Source: Glacieibacterium sp038211965 | Lineage (GTDB): Bacteria; Pseudomonadota; Alphaproteobacteria; Sphingomonadales; Sphingomonadaceae | Assembly: GCA_038211965.1 (NCBI GenBank) | Contig: JBBQVB010000010.1 | Location: 1 to 38,490, forward strand | Length of the DNA stretch: 38,490 bases | Direction: 5' to 3' | Translations under genes and position numbers: made by a program | The notes under the pieces: generated by a model | Told to the model about the DNA's origin: nothing | Database searches by the model: none | What the model saw: only the letters and a program-made list of their open reading frames with translations | In this document: one piece after another, positions 1-9,497 of the stretch | Position numbering within the stretch: position 1 is the first letter of the stretch | Layout of the letters: each line of letters starts with the position of its first letter

Positions 1-2796
1 TGGCTGGCGGGCGACGACGACTGGTGGTTCGGCGGCGACAACGGCGACCGCATGGATGTCGTCCCCGAGGCCCCCGAATATGCCGTCGGCGGCACCGCGC
101 GGCTGCAGGTCCGCATGCCCTTCCGCACCGCGACCGCACTGGTCAGCGTGCTACGCGACGGGGTCATCGACAGTTTCGTGACGCAGCTCAGCGGCAAGGA
201 CCCCGTCGTCGAGGTCGCGATGCGGCGCGGCTAGGCCCCCGACGTCTATGTCTCGGTGCTCGCGGTGCGCGGCCGCGTTGCGGGGTGGCGGCTGTGGCTG
301 GCGGATCTCGCGCGGCGCTGGCATCTGCCGTGGATCAGCCGCGACGCCGCGTCGCCGACCGCGCTGATCGACCTCGCCAAGCCGAGCTACCGCTTCGGCA
401 TGGCGAAGCTGCGCGTCGGCTGGGACGATCACCGGCTGGGGGTGAAGATCACCACCGACAGCCCGACCTACGGCGTCCGCAAGACCGCAAGCGTCGCGGT
501 GCAGGTCGCGCCGCCCAAGGGCCGGACGCTGCCGCCGCATTCCGAGATCGCTTTTGCCGCCGTCGATGAGGCCCTGCTGCAACTGCAGGACAACCCGACG
601 TGGGACGTGCTGACGACGATGATGGCCGAGCGGCCCGTCTGGGTGCAGACCTCGACCGCGCAGTCGCAGGTCGTCGGCAAGCGCCATTACGGCCTCAAGG
701 CCGTCGCGGCGGGCGGCGGGGGGGGCGACGAGGCGGGCGGGCAGGTGCGGCGCGACTTCCAGCCGCTATTGCTGTGGCAGGCGCGGGTTCCGCTCGACGC
801 GCAGGGCCGCGCGCGGCTGGTGGTACCCTTGAATGACTCGCTGTCACGCTTCCGCCTTGTCGCGGTGGCGACCGGCGGCGCCGATCTGTTCGGTACGGGC
901 GAGGCGAGCATCCGCACGACGCAGCCGCTGCAACTCCTCGCAGGCATCCCGCCGCTGGTCCGCGAAGGCGACCGCTATGTCGCGACGGTGCTGGTGCGCA
1001 ATGCGACGGGCGCGGCGACGAACGTGCGCCTGACCGCGACTGCGGGAGGCGTCGCACTGCCAGCCAAGGCCGTGACGATCGCCGCCAACGACGCCGTCAC
1101 CGTCGGCTGGGGCGTCGTCGCGCCCGCGCAACCCGGCGACATCGCGTGGAACGTCGCCGCCGACGCCGGGGCCGCCAGGGATGCCGTGCGTGTCGCGCAG
1201 ACCGTCGCGCCTGCAATCCCGACGACCGTCTGGCAGTCCACCCTCGTCCAGCTGACCCCATCGACGAGCTTCCCCGTCGCGCTGCCGGTCGGCGCGCTGG
1301 CCGGGCGCGGCGGCCTCGATGTGGCGCTCAGCCGGACGCTTGGCGGCGCGTTGCCCGGGGTCAAGGCGTACATGCGCGACTACCCCTACGACTGCATCGA
1401 GCAGCAGCTCAGCCGCGCCGTCGCGCTCGGCGACCGCGCGATGTGGGAGCGCAGCGCCGCGCTCCTCCCAGCCTATCTCGACGGCGACGGACTGGTGCGC
1501 TTCTTCCCCGCCGAGTGGATCGCGGGCGACGACAGCCTGACCGCGTACATCCTGCGCCTGTCCGCCGACAGCGGCTGGCCGCTCCCTGCCGACGCCCGCG
1601 CCAAGATGATCGCCGGGCTGCAGGGCTTCGTCGGCGGCAAGGTCGAGCGCAGCCATGCGCGCGTCCTCGTCATCGACAAGTCGAACGGCGACGCGGGGAT
1701 TGCGGGCTTCGGCGGCGACCTCGCCACGCGGCGGCTCGGCGCGATCGCCGCGCTGGTGGCGAACCGCGCGGCGACGCCGGCGATGCTCGAACCGCTCAGC
1801 CAGACTCCTGACGCGTGGCCGACGATCGGCGTCGTCGACTGGGCGTATATCCTGCAGCGGCTGCCCGGTGTGCCCGACAGCGCGGCCAAGCTGGCGCAGG
1901 CGGGGCATATCCTGCGCGCCCGTCTCGACCTGCAGGGGACGCGGCTGACGCTCGCGCGCGCCGACGACCCGTGGCAGGTGCTCGCGTCGCCCGACAGCAC
2001 GGCCGCGCGCCTGCTGACCACCGTTGCGGCGCTTCCCGACTGGCGCACCGACATCGGTGCCCTCGCGCGCGCGCTTATGCTGCGCCAGCAAAGGGGCCAC
2101 TGGGACACGACGGTGGCGAACGCAGTCGGTACGTTAAGTATCGCCGACTTCTCGCGGCGTTTCGAAAGCATCCCCGTTACCGGCACGACACGCGCGACGG
2201 TTGGGGCGCAGGCGCAGAGCTTCGTCTGGGCGGGCAGTGCCAACCCCGCGCCCGCGACGCTGGCGTGGCCCGCCGCGCAATCGGCGTTAGAGGTCGCACA
2301 CAGCGGCACCGGAGCCCCTTGGGCGATCGTCACCGCGCGCGCCGCAGTGCCGCTGACCAAGCCTTTCGCCAGCGGCTTCGCGGTCCAGCGGCAGGTCTTC
2401 CCCGTCACCCGCGCCGTGCCCGGACGCTGGAGTCGCGGCGACGTCATGCGTGTCCGCATCGAGGTCACGCCGCGCAGCCTGCTCGAATGGGTCGTCATCA
2501 ACGACCCCGTCCCCGCCGGCGCGACGATTCTCGGCGGCTCGCTCGGCGGGCGTTCGGAAATACTGGCGGGGACCGCGACGACGGGCCTGCAGCCGACCTT
2601 CGTCGAGCGGCGCAGCGACGCCATCCACGCGCACTACGCGGCGGTGCAGCGCGGCACGATCGTCTACGAATACACGTTGCGCCTCAATTCGCAGGGCGTC
2701 TTCCGCCTGCCGCCGACGCGCGTCGAGGCGCTGTATTCGCCCGAGACGATGGCGATGGTGCCCAACCATGTCGTCGAGGTGGCGGCGGCGAAGTGA
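1..2796 (+). pseudogene. Alpha-2-macroglobulin family protein (bacterial, YfhM-like), 5'-partial, interrupted by in-frame TAG
   Basis: Bacterial alpha-2-macroglobulins are periplasmic, usually lipid-anchored protease traps. The frame is open from base 1 and starts inside the protein with the typical GDDDWWFGGDNGDR stretch. The thioester motif CIEQ is at 1393-1404 (residue about 465 of the fragment), in the context PYDCIEQQ. A TAG at 232-234 breaks the frame just where family members have a Tyr before APDVYVSVLAVRGRV. Homology resumes at once in the same frame and runs to TGA at 2794-2796, so only one codon is damaged. Translation could restart at GTG 256, but that product would lack a signal peptide and most of the N-terminal domains. 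The next gene, pbpC, is the standard partner of this family and is thought to act in cell-wall repair. The cause could be real inactivation or a C-to-G base error (TAC to TAG). Confidence 0.9.
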
Positions 2797-2825
2797 GCGG
2801 TGGAAAGCCTGAGCGAAAGGAAGAA

Positions 2826-2965
2826 GCTCGCTCCGCTCGCACCCACCCCCAGCCCCTCCCTGAAGAGGGAGGGGGGCAGAAGAAAAGCGGGAGCCAGGCG
2901 GGTGTATTTTCTTCTCCCCTCCCTTCTTCAGGGAGGGGTTGGGGGTGGGTGCGAGCGAAGCGAGC
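2826..2965. repeat. 140-nt near-perfect palindromic repeat (REP/MITE-like)
   Basis: The outer arms at 2826-2865 and 2926-2965 are reverse complements at 38 of 40 positions. Inside them a second pair (AGGGAGGGG plus AGAAGAAAA, against TTTTCTTCT plus CCCCTCCCTT) extends the stem to a loop of about 20 nt near 2889-2908. The element sits at the junction of the alpha-2-macroglobulin gene and pbpC. Its right arm supplies a good Shine-Dalgarno (GGGAGGGG, 2931-2938) and the likely GTG start of pbpC (2949). It is also open in the pbpC frame back to a GTG at 2793, so it could instead encode an N-terminal extension. Such GC-rich palindromes are commonly dispersed repeats in bacterial genomes; copy number cannot be seen here. 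Confidence 0.85.
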
Positions 2966-5045
2966 CCTTCTTGCTGCCACTGCACTCGCCCTGTTCGCCT
3001 CATTCGCGCTGACCGCCCCCCCGACCCTCCCGACCTACGCCGAGACCCGCGCGCGCTGGACGAGCAGCGCGGCGCGCCTCCTCGCGCGGGACGGGCGCGT
3101 TCTCGACATCGTCCGCGCCGACCCGGCCGTCCGCCGCCTCGACTGGGTGCCGCTCGACCGCATCGCCGCGCCGCTGATTACCGTCGCCGTCGCCCAGGAG
3201 GACAAGCGCTTCCGCGAGCATGGCGGCATCGACTGGCGCGCCGTCGGCGGCGCGCTCCGCGACCGGCTGCAAGGGCGACAGGCGCGCGGTGCGAGCACGA
3301 TCTCGATGCAGGTCGCGGGGTTGCTCGCGCCGGACCTCGGGCGCAGCGGCCAGCGGTCGTGGCGGCAGAAGCTCGCGCAGGCGCGCGCCGCCCACGCCCT
3401 CGAAGCGGCGTGGAGCAAGGACCAGATTCTCGAGGCGTGGTTCAACCTGCTGCCTTGGCGCGGCGATATTGTCGGTATCGACGCCGCCGCGCGCGTGCTC
3501 GCCGGGCACCCCGCATCGGCGCTGACGATGCCCGAGGCGCGCATCCTCGCCGCGCTGGTCCCCGCGCCGCAGGCGTCGCCCGCGCGCGTTGCGGCGCGCG
3601 CCTGCCGCGCCGCGCCCGCCGACTGCGCGAGCCTCGAGCTCGCCGCCGCGCGCCTGCTCGGGCCGCGCGCCGCGCCGCCCGATCCGAACCTCGCACCCCA
3701 CCTCGCCGCGCGCCTGCTCTCCCCCGGTCGCCGCGTCGTCCGCACCACCCTCGATGCCGATATCCAGGCCTTTGCGAGCCAAGCCCTCGCGACACGCCTA
3801 GCGAGCCTCGCCGCGCGCAACGTGCGCGACGGCGCGGCGATCGTCGTCGACAACGCCAGCGGCGACGTGCTCGCCTATGTCGCGAGCGGCGGCGCGGCGT
3901 CGACCAGCGGCGCGGTCGACGGGGCCGCAGCGGCGCGCCAGGCGGGATCGACGCTCAAGCCCTTCCTCTACGGCCTCGCGATCGAACGCCGCCTGCTCAC
4001 CGCCGCGTCGATCCTCGACGACGCGCCGGTCGACCTCGACACCGCCAGCGGGCTGTACATCCCGCAGAACTACGACCGCAGCTTCCGCGGCCCCGTCAGC
4101 GTCCGCTCGGCGCTCGGCAACAGCCTCAACGTCCCCGCCGTGCGGACCCTGCTGCTCGTCGGCGTCGATGCGCTGCGCGACCGCCTGTATGACAGCGGCT
4201 ACCACGGCATTTCGCGCGAGGGCGATTACTACGGCTTCAGCCTCGCACTCGGATCGGCCGAGGTGACGCTCGTCGAGCAGGCCGCCGCGTACCGCGCGCT
4301 GGCGCGCGGTGGGCGCTGGTCGCCGGTGCGCGTCGAACCGGCGGCGGTGCTCCGCGACCGGCAGGTGCTGAGCCCACAGGCCGCGTCGATCGTCGCCGAC
4401 ATCCTCGGCGACCGCGCCGCGCGCACCGCGACGTTCGGCTCGGACAGCGCGCTCGCCCTGCCGTTCTGGGCGGCGGTCAAGACCGGCACATCGAAGGCGT
4501 TACGCGATAATTGGTGCATCGGCTTCTCCGACCGCTACACCGTCGCCGTCTGGACGGGTAATTTCGAGGGCGACAGCATGGGCGCGGGGGTGTCTGGCGT
4601 CAGCGGGGCGGGTCCGGCGTGGAGCGACATCATGCTGTACCTGCACCGGGACAGGCCGGGAATGCCACCGCCGCGCGCTGCCGGCCTCGTGGCGGGCCGC
4701 GTCGCCTTCGCCCCCGCCGCAGAACCGCCCCGCGAGGAACTTTTCCTCCCAGGCACGCAACTGGGTCTGGTCCGTGTCGCGCCGCCCGCGAGCGAACGCC
4801 CGCGCCTCTTCAGTCCCGCCAACGGATCGGTGATCGCGCTCGACCCCGACATCCCGCCCGCACGCCAGCGCGTCGGCGTCCGGACGGCCGGAGCGGGCGC
4901 AGGAGCGCGACTGGAGGTCGATGGCCACCCGCTGACCCGGACCGCTGCCAACGCGCTGTGGCAGCCTCTGCCGGGCGTCCACAGGTTTGTCCTGCGCGGA
5001 CCCGACGGCACCGAGCTCGACGCGGCAGTCGTGACCGTCCGCTAG
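2949..5045 (+). CDS. pbpC: Penicillin-binding protein 1C (PbpC)
   Basis: A bifunctional class A penicillin-binding protein that polymerises and cross-links peptidoglycan at the inner membrane. From GTG 2949 it is 698 residues: a short basic start (RAKR), one membrane anchor at about 5-20, and a GT51 transglycosylase domain with EDKRFREHGG (E84) and GASTISMQ. The transpeptidase domain has STLK (334-337), SLN (392-394) and KTG (511-513), and the C-terminal part fits the PBP1C-specific beta domain. GTG 2949 is preferred because GGGAGGGG ends 10 bases before it and PBP1C proteins normally have a very short cytoplasmic start. The alternative is GTG 2793, which overlaps the upstream TGA (GTGA) and would add 52 residues encoded by the palindrome. 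It follows an alpha-2-macroglobulin gene, the usual pairing. Its TAG overlaps the stop of the convergent L,D-transpeptidase gene. Confidence 0.95.
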   Translation: MRAKRALLAATALALFASFALTAPPTLPTYAETRARWTSSAARLLARDGRVLDIVRADPAVRRLDWVPLDRIAAPLITVAVAQEDKRFREHGGIDWRAVGGALRDRLQGRQARGASTISMQVAGLLAPDLGRSGQRSWRQKLAQARAAHALEAAWSKDQILEAWFNLLPWRGDIVGIDAAARVLAGHPASALTMPEARILAALVPAPQASPARVAARACRAAPADCASLELAAARLLGPRAAPPDPNLAPHLAARLLSPGRRVVRTTLDADIQAFASQALATRLASLAARNVRDGAAIVVDNASGDVLAYVASGGAASTSGAVDGAAAARQAGSTLKPFLYGLAIERRLLTAASILDDAPVDLDTASGLYIPQNYDRSFRGPVSVRSALGNSLNVPAVRTLLLVGVDALRDRLYDSGYHGISREGDYYGFSLALGSAEVTLVEQAAAYRALARGGRWSPVRVEPAAVLRDRQVLSPQAASIVADILGDRAARTATFGSDSALALPFWAAVKTGTSKALRDNWCIGFSDRYTVAVWTGNFEGDSMGAGVSGVSGAGPAWSDIMLYLHRDRPGMPPPRAAGLVAGRVAFAPAAEPPREELFLPGTQLGLVRVAPPASERPRLFSPANGSVIALDPDIPPARQRVGVRTAGAGAGARLEVDGHPLTRTAANALWQPLPGVHRFVLRGPDGTELDAAVVTVR

Positions 5046-6139
5046 GTCGTCGCGCGCGTTTCCGCCCCGACGAAGCTGACCTTCGCGCCCGCCTTGACCG
5101 CCTTCGCCAGCTCCTGCGCGTCCCAGTTGGTCAGGCGAACGCAGCCGTGGCTGGCACGCTTGCCGACGAGGCGCGGGTCGGGGCTGCCGTGGATGCCATA
5201 GGTGTCCTTGGTCAGGTCGATCCATGTCGTCCCGACGGGGTTGTTGGGGCCCGGCTTGATCGTCAGCTTCCCGACCGGTGCGGCGGCGGTGTCGCCCTTC
5301 GCCTTGAAGGTCAGCCGCGCGGGATCGAAAGTGTAGGTCGCCGCCGTCGCCACCGTCCGCACCGCCCAGTCGCCGTCGGGGGCGGGGCGCTCGGCGCTGC
5401 CGACCGTCGCGGGATAAACCGCGACGAGCTTGCCCGCGCCGTCGAACGCCCGCAACGCTTGCGCGGTCTTGTCGACTTCGATGCGCGTCACCGCGGGTAG
5501 CATCGTGCGCTTGACCGCCGCGACGAGGATCGTCGCACCTGCCTTGTCGAACTTTGCGCCGGGGTTGAGCGCCTGCACCAAGGCCTCGTCCATGTGCGCA
5601 TGTTCGGCCAGTCCCTCGAGCGCCGACGTCCACGTCATGTTGGGCCGCGCCGCCATCGTCACATAGTCGCCGGGTTCGACGGCTGCGGCGAAGGGCCCTG
5701 CGACATCCTCGGCGGCGAGCGCATAGACGCGGACTACCGGCGCGGCATCGCCCGCGACGAGCCGATCCCACGTGTCGCGCCCGAGCGAACCATCGACGGT
5801 CAGGCCATTCGCCGCCTGAAAGCCCCTGAGCGCCAGGACCATGTTGCCGCCCGGCTTGCCGTCGATGACGCCCGGCGAGAAATGCGCGCGGTCGAGCAGC
5901 ACCTGCGCGCGGATCAGGATGCGGCGCTGCGCGGCGGCATCGGGTTTGGCCATGAATTCCTGCGTGTCGATGGCCTTGGCGGCGGCGTACTGAGCGGGCG
6001 AGCCGGGGACTTCGGCAGCGGGCGTCGCTGCGACAGCTTTGGGCACGGGGCGGTGGACAGGGTGCCTGGCAGCGGCAGAAACGGCGTCGGATGCGAAAAT
6101 CAGCAGGACGAGCGCTGCGGCGGGAAGCGGACGGGACAT
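5042..6139 (-). CDS. L,D-transpeptidase (YkuD/ErfK family) with peptidoglycan-binding domain
   Basis: A 365-residue exported enzyme predicted to make 3-3 peptidoglycan cross-links or to attach proteins to peptidoglycan. It has an N-terminal signal peptide (about 1-22, ending SAA). A peptidoglycan-binding-1-like repeat follows at about 75-110 (LDRAHFSPGVIDGKPGGN). The C-terminal YkuD domain carries the catalytic motif HGCVRL, with His331 and Cys333, preceded by IHGSPDPRLVGKRASHG. ATG at 6137-6139. It converges with pbpC, sharing the CTAG at 5042-5045 as both stop codons. Both neighbours also act on peptidoglycan, so 2949-7023 is a small wall-remodelling cluster. Confidence 0.95.
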   Translation of the reverse strand: MSRPLPAAALVLLIFASDAVSAAARHPVHRPVPKAVAATPAAEVPGSPAQYAAAKAIDTQEFMAKPDAAAQRRILIRAQVLLDRAHFSPGVIDGKPGGNMVLALRGFQAANGLTVDGSLGRDTWDRLVAGDAAPVVRVYALAAEDVAGPFAAAVEPGDYVTMAARPNMTWTSALEGLAEHAHMDEALVQALNPGAKFDKAGATILVAAVKRTMLPAVTRIEVDKTAQALRAFDGAGKLVAVYPATVGSAERPAPDGDWAVRTVATAATYTFDPARLTFKAKGDTAAAPVGKLTIKPGPNNPVGTTWIDLTKDTYGIHGSPDPRLVGKRASHGCVRLTNWDAQELAKAVKAGAKVSFVGAETRATT

Positions 6140-6210
6140 CGCAAGACCTTCTGAAAGCGGCTATCGCTCAAGTCGCCGCGAAAGCGGTTGTTCCACCACC
6201 GGAGTCGGCG

Positions 6211-7023
6211 ATGAACTGGCGCATCCTCGCGGCGATGATTTCGCTGGGCATATCGTTACCGGCGTGCGGCGCGACGTGTGCGACCGGCACCGGCAATGCG
6301 GCGCTGGTGAACACCGCCTCGTTGCGCACTCTTGTCTGGGCGCCGTTCGGGCGGGTCGAGACGGGGTGGGAGACCTATGCCCCGCGCATGGCAGCCGAGG
6401 TCCGCACCGCCTGCGGCCCCGCGACGCCGGGGTTCGCGGCGGCGCTCGGGGTCTGGCAGGCGGCGCATAAGCTCAAGGCAACCGGCACCGTCGACGCGCA
6501 GACCTTCGCGACGATGAGCGCAGCCTGGCAGATGCGCCGCCCCTATGTCGGCTTGCGGGCGCGGGGCGTGTGCCCGCCGCCTCCCGCGCAACTGGCCACC
6601 GCCACCGTCGCCGAGGGCTATCTCGGCAAACGCATCCGACTTCGCGCCGGCGCACTCGCCGCGTATCGGCGCATGGTCGCCGCCGCGCGCCGCGACATGC
6701 CAGCGCTCGCCGCAGACGCGCGCTGGCTGAGCATCTTCTCAGGTTATCGCGATCCCGCGTCGGACGCAGCACGCTGCGCGACGGAGCGTAATTGCCAGGG
6801 CATCACCCGCGCCAAATGCTCGGCACACCGCACGGGCCTCGCGCTCGACCTCTACGTCGGTGAAAGCCCCGGCTTCGGCCCTGACAGCACCGCCGACGCC
6901 AACCGCCGCGCGATGACCAAGACGCCCGCCTACCTCTGGCTCCTCGCCAACGCCCAGCGCTTCGGCTTCGTCAACTACGCCTTCGAGCCGTGGCACTGGG
7001 AGTGGACGGGGGAGCCGGTTTGA
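6211..7023 (+). CDS. M15 family D-alanyl-D-alanine carboxypeptidase (VanY-like)
   Basis: A 270-residue predicted zinc D,D-peptidase that trims terminal D-Ala from peptidoglycan stem peptides. It has a hydrophobic N-terminus with a possible lipobox (SLPAC, Cys about 19) and a peptidoglycan-binding-like segment at about 60-105 (AAHKLKATGTVDAQTF). The VanY domain has SAHRTGLALD (His206, Asp213) and EPWH (Glu259, His262), which are the zinc ligands and catalytic base of M15B peptidases. The start ATG 6211 lies just before a clear signal sequence; the frame is open further upstream but without signal character. It is divergent from the L,D-transpeptidase gene, with 71 bases between the starts. Confidence 0.9.
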   Translation: MNWRILAAMISLGISLPACGATCATGTGNAALVNTASLRTLVWAPFGRVETGWETYAPRMAAEVRTACGPATPGFAAALGVWQAAHKLKATGTVDAQTFATMSAAWQMRRPYVGLRARGVCPPPPAQLATATVAEGYLGKRIRLRAGALAAYRRMVAAARRDMPALAADARWLSIFSGYRDPASDAARCATERNCQGITRAKCSAHRTGLALDLYVGESPGFGPDSTADANRRAMTKTPAYLWLLANAQRFGFVNYAFEPWHWEWTGEPV

Positions 7024-7036
7024 GGGCAACGCGCCC

Positions 7037-8359
7037 CTAAACCATCGCCAGCGCCTGTTCGAAGTCGGCGATCAGATCGTCGGGATGCTCGACCCCGATC
7101 GAGACGCGCACCAGATTGTCGGTGATGCCGAGTTCGGCCTTGCGCGCCGGGGCGACCGACAGATGCGTCATCGCGGCGGGGTGCGACGCGAGGCTCTCGG
7201 TGCCGCCCAGACTGACCGCAAGCTTTACCAGACGGAGGTTGTCGAGGAGCCGGAACGCCTCCGCCTCGCCGCCGCGCACGATCAGCGAGAAGGTCGACCC
7301 CGCCCCCTCGCAATGGCGCGTGTAGATGTCGTGCTGGCGGCTGCCGGGTTCGAGAAACCCAAGATAGCCGACGCGCTCGACCTTGGACTGCGCGCGCAGC
7401 CAGTCGCAGACCACCGCCGCATTCTCGCCGGCGCGGCTCATCCGCAGTTCGAGCGTCTCGAGGCTGCGCAGCAGCATCCACGCGGTGTGCGGGTCGGTGA
7501 TCGTGCCGATCGTGTTGCGCATCATCCGGACCGGCAGCAGCGCCGCCTTCGTGCCGACGCACGCGCCTGCGACAAGGTCGCTGTGACCGCCGACATACTT
7601 GGTCAGGCTGTAGAGGACGATGTCGGCCCCCTGCTTGCCTGGCTGCGCCCACAAGGGGCCCAGAAAAGTGTTGTCGATGACGATCGGCGGCACGTCGTCC
7701 GAGCCGCCGAGCACCCGGGCGCGGGCGTCGCGGACCGCTTCGACATCGACGAGCGCATTGGTCGGGTTGGCGGGGCTTTCGAGGTAGATCGCCGCGATGC
7801 GCCCCTTCGCCTTGGCGGCGCGCAGGACGGCCTCGATCTCCTCGCCGGTCGCGCCTGCCGGGAAGTCGAGCCACGTCACGCCGAGCTTGCCGAGGATGCG
7901 CGCGATCAGCGTCTCGGTTGCTGCATAGAGCGGGGCCGAATGGACGATGACATCGCCGGGCCGGACCAGCGCGAGGAAGGTCGTGGCGATGGCGGACATG
8001 CCGCTGCTGAACGCCAGTGCCTCCTCGGCATCCTCCCATAGCGCCAGCCGGTCCTCGAGGATCTCCTGATTGGGACCGTTGAAACGCCCATAGACCAGCC
8101 CCTCGGCTCCGCCGGGGCGCGCGCCGGTGACGCCTTCGAAGAAGCGCTTGCCGTCCGCCGCGCTCTCGAAGACGAAAGTCGAGGTCAGGAAGATCGGCGG
8201 CTTGAGCGACCCTTCGCTGAGCGTCGGATCGAAACCATAGCCCATCATCATCGTCGAGGGGTGGAGCTTGCGGTTGCCGATGGCGCGCGTCTGGTGCGCG
8301 ACCTTGCGGCTGCGGCCGGGAACGCCGGAGAGCGCGGCTTCGTCGGGGGTGTCGGTCAT
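7037..8359 (-). CDS. Cystathionine gamma-synthase / methionine gamma-lyase family PLP enzyme
   Basis: A 440-residue fold-type I PLP enzyme of the Cys/Met metabolism family. Visible features are GYGFDPTLSEGSLKPPIFLTS near the N-terminus, EALAFSSGMSAIATT (cofactor phosphate loop), NPTNA, VIDNTF, and YSLTKYVGGHSD with the Schiff-base lysine. The C-terminal RVSIGVEHPDDL is typical of the family. It probably carries out transsulfuration or gamma-elimination of methionine or cystathionine; sequence alone does not separate synthase from lyase. The ATG at 8357-8359 is chosen because the residues before it are Arg/Ala-rich and do not resemble the family. It is divergent from the D,D-carboxypeptidase gene. 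Confidence 0.92.
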   Translation of the reverse strand: MTDTPDEAALSGVPGRSRKVAHQTRAIGNRKLHPSTMMMGYGFDPTLSEGSLKPPIFLTSTFVFESAADGKRFFEGVTGARPGGAEGLVYGRFNGPNQEILEDRLALWEDAEEALAFSSGMSAIATTFLALVRPGDVIVHSAPLYAATETLIARILGKLGVTWLDFPAGATGEEIEAVLRAAKAKGRIAAIYLESPANPTNALVDVEAVRDARARVLGGSDDVPPIVIDNTFLGPLWAQPGKQGADIVLYSLTKYVGGHSDLVAGACVGTKAALLPVRMMRNTIGTITDPHTAWMLLRSLETLELRMSRAGENAAVVCDWLRAQSKVERVGYLGFLEPGSRQHDIYTRHCEGAGSTFSLIVRGGEAEAFRLLDNLRLVKLAVSLGGTESLASHPAAMTHLSVAPARKAELGITDNLVRVSIGVEHPDDLIADFEQALAMV

Positions 8360-8472
8360 CGCATGGGCCTTCAAATTGGAATGGCCGCGTTCTAGGCCCG
8401 CCCCGCCGCTGCGCCAACCCGGCGCGCCCGCCTGCCTGCGCCGAAGCGGGGCCGCAAAGCGTCGAACGACTC

Positions 8473-8501
8473 TTTTGCCGCGACTCGGCATCTGCTATGT
8501 T
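8473..8501 (+). promoter_or_regulatory. Candidate promoter of the D,D-carboxypeptidase gene
   Basis: TTTTGC at 8473-8478 and TATGTT at 8496-8501 are 17 bases apart, and the -10 is preceded by TGC (extended -10). They lie 43 bases before ATG 8544 in an otherwise GC-rich intergenic stretch. The call rests on motif match and position only. Confidence 0.35.
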
Positions 8502-8543
8502 CGCTGTACGGCGGGAGCGGGGGAAGTTCCTTTGCGGAGTCAG

Positions 8544-9497
8544 ATGTTTCGAAGCGGTCTTTGCGGCGCAGCCTGCGCGGCGCTGCTGCTCGGCACGGCT
8601 GCGCAGGCCAAGAGCCTTTACGCCATCCCGAAATATGCCGCATTCCTCGTCGATTCGGACAGTGGTGAGGTACTCTACGCGCGGCAGGCCGATGCACCGC
8701 GTTTCCCCGCCTCGATCACCAAGGTTCTGACGCTCTATCTCGCATTCGACGCGCTGACCAAGGGGCGGCTGACGCAGGACGAAGGCATCGTCGTGTCGGC
8801 GCACGCCGCGTCGCAGGCCCCCTCCAAGCTCGGCCTGCGCCCCGGCGAGACGATCCGCGTGCGCGATGCCATCGGCGTCATCGCGACCAAGTCGGCAAAC
8901 GACATCGCCGTCGCGCTCGCCGAACGCATCGGCGGCAGCGAGGCGGCGTTTGCCGCGCTGATGACCGATACCGCGCGCCGGCTGGGCATGAAGAATTCGA
9001 CCTTCGTCAACGCGACCGGCCTGCCCGACAAGCGCCAGCTGACCACGGCGCGCGACATCGCGACGCTGAGCCGCGCGGTGCTGCGTGATTTCCCGCAATA
9101 TTACAGCGTGTTCAGCCAGGTCGCCTATGATTTCGAGGGCGAGGCGATCGGCAACCACAACCACCTGCTCACCACCCTGCCCGGCGTCGACGGCATCAAG
9201 ACGGGCTACACCAACGCCGCAGGGTTCACGCTCGCCGCGAGTGCCGCGCACGACGGCGTGCGGCTGATCGCGGTGGTGCTCGGCGGGCCGAGCCGGATGG
9301 CGCGCGACAACAACGTCACCGACCTCCTCGATACCGGCTTCGACGTGCTGACCCGGCGCTCGCGCGGGGAGGTGACGACGGTCGCGGCGAACCTGTCGGA
9401 GGTCGACGACCTGTCCGACACGGTCATGGAGCGGCTTGCCGAGCAGGGCAGCGGCGACGGCCTCGCGCGGGCCGGCATCGGGGCAGCGCCGCGCTGA
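8544..9497 (+). CDS. S11 family D-alanyl-D-alanine carboxypeptidase (PBP5/DacF type)
   Basis: A 317-residue low-molecular-weight penicillin-binding protein that removes the terminal D-Ala of pentapeptides. It has a signal peptide at about 1-22 (ending AQA) and the three active-site motifs in order: SITK (Ser57, Lys60), SAN (117-119) and KTG (219-221). The usual C-terminal membrane-binding helix is short or absent. ATG 8544 has GGAG at 8536-8539 close upstream; TTG 8532 is an alternative. The stop overlaps the presumed CTG start of the RidA-like gene (CTGA). Confidence 0.95.
   Translation: MFRSGLCGAACAALLLGTAAQAKSLYAIPKYAAFLVDSDSGEVLYARQADAPRFPASITKVLTLYLAFDALTKGRLTQDEGIVVSAHAASQAPSKLGLRPGETIRVRDAIGVIATKSANDIAVALAERIGGSEAAFAALMTDTARRLGMKNSTFVNATGLPDKRQLTTARDIATLSRAVLRDFPQYYSVFSQVAYDFEGEAIGNHNHLLTTLPGVDGIKTGYTNAAGFTLAASAAHDGVRLIAVVLGGPSRMARDNNVTDLLDTGFDVLTRRSRGEVTTVAANLSEVDDLSDTVMERLAEQGSGDGLARAGIGAAPR

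Noticed and set aside
232..234. Stop codon reassignment or amber suppression
   Set aside because: TAG is the ordinary stop of pbpC, the L,D-transpeptidase, the PLP enzyme, RidA, proB and the S9 peptidase in this same window, so general recoding is not supported.
844..2624. Long antisense frames opposite the alpha-2-macroglobulin gene
   Set aside because: They are Arg/Ala-rich shadows created by high third-position GC. They have no recognisable motif, while the plus strand has the thioester and family sequence.
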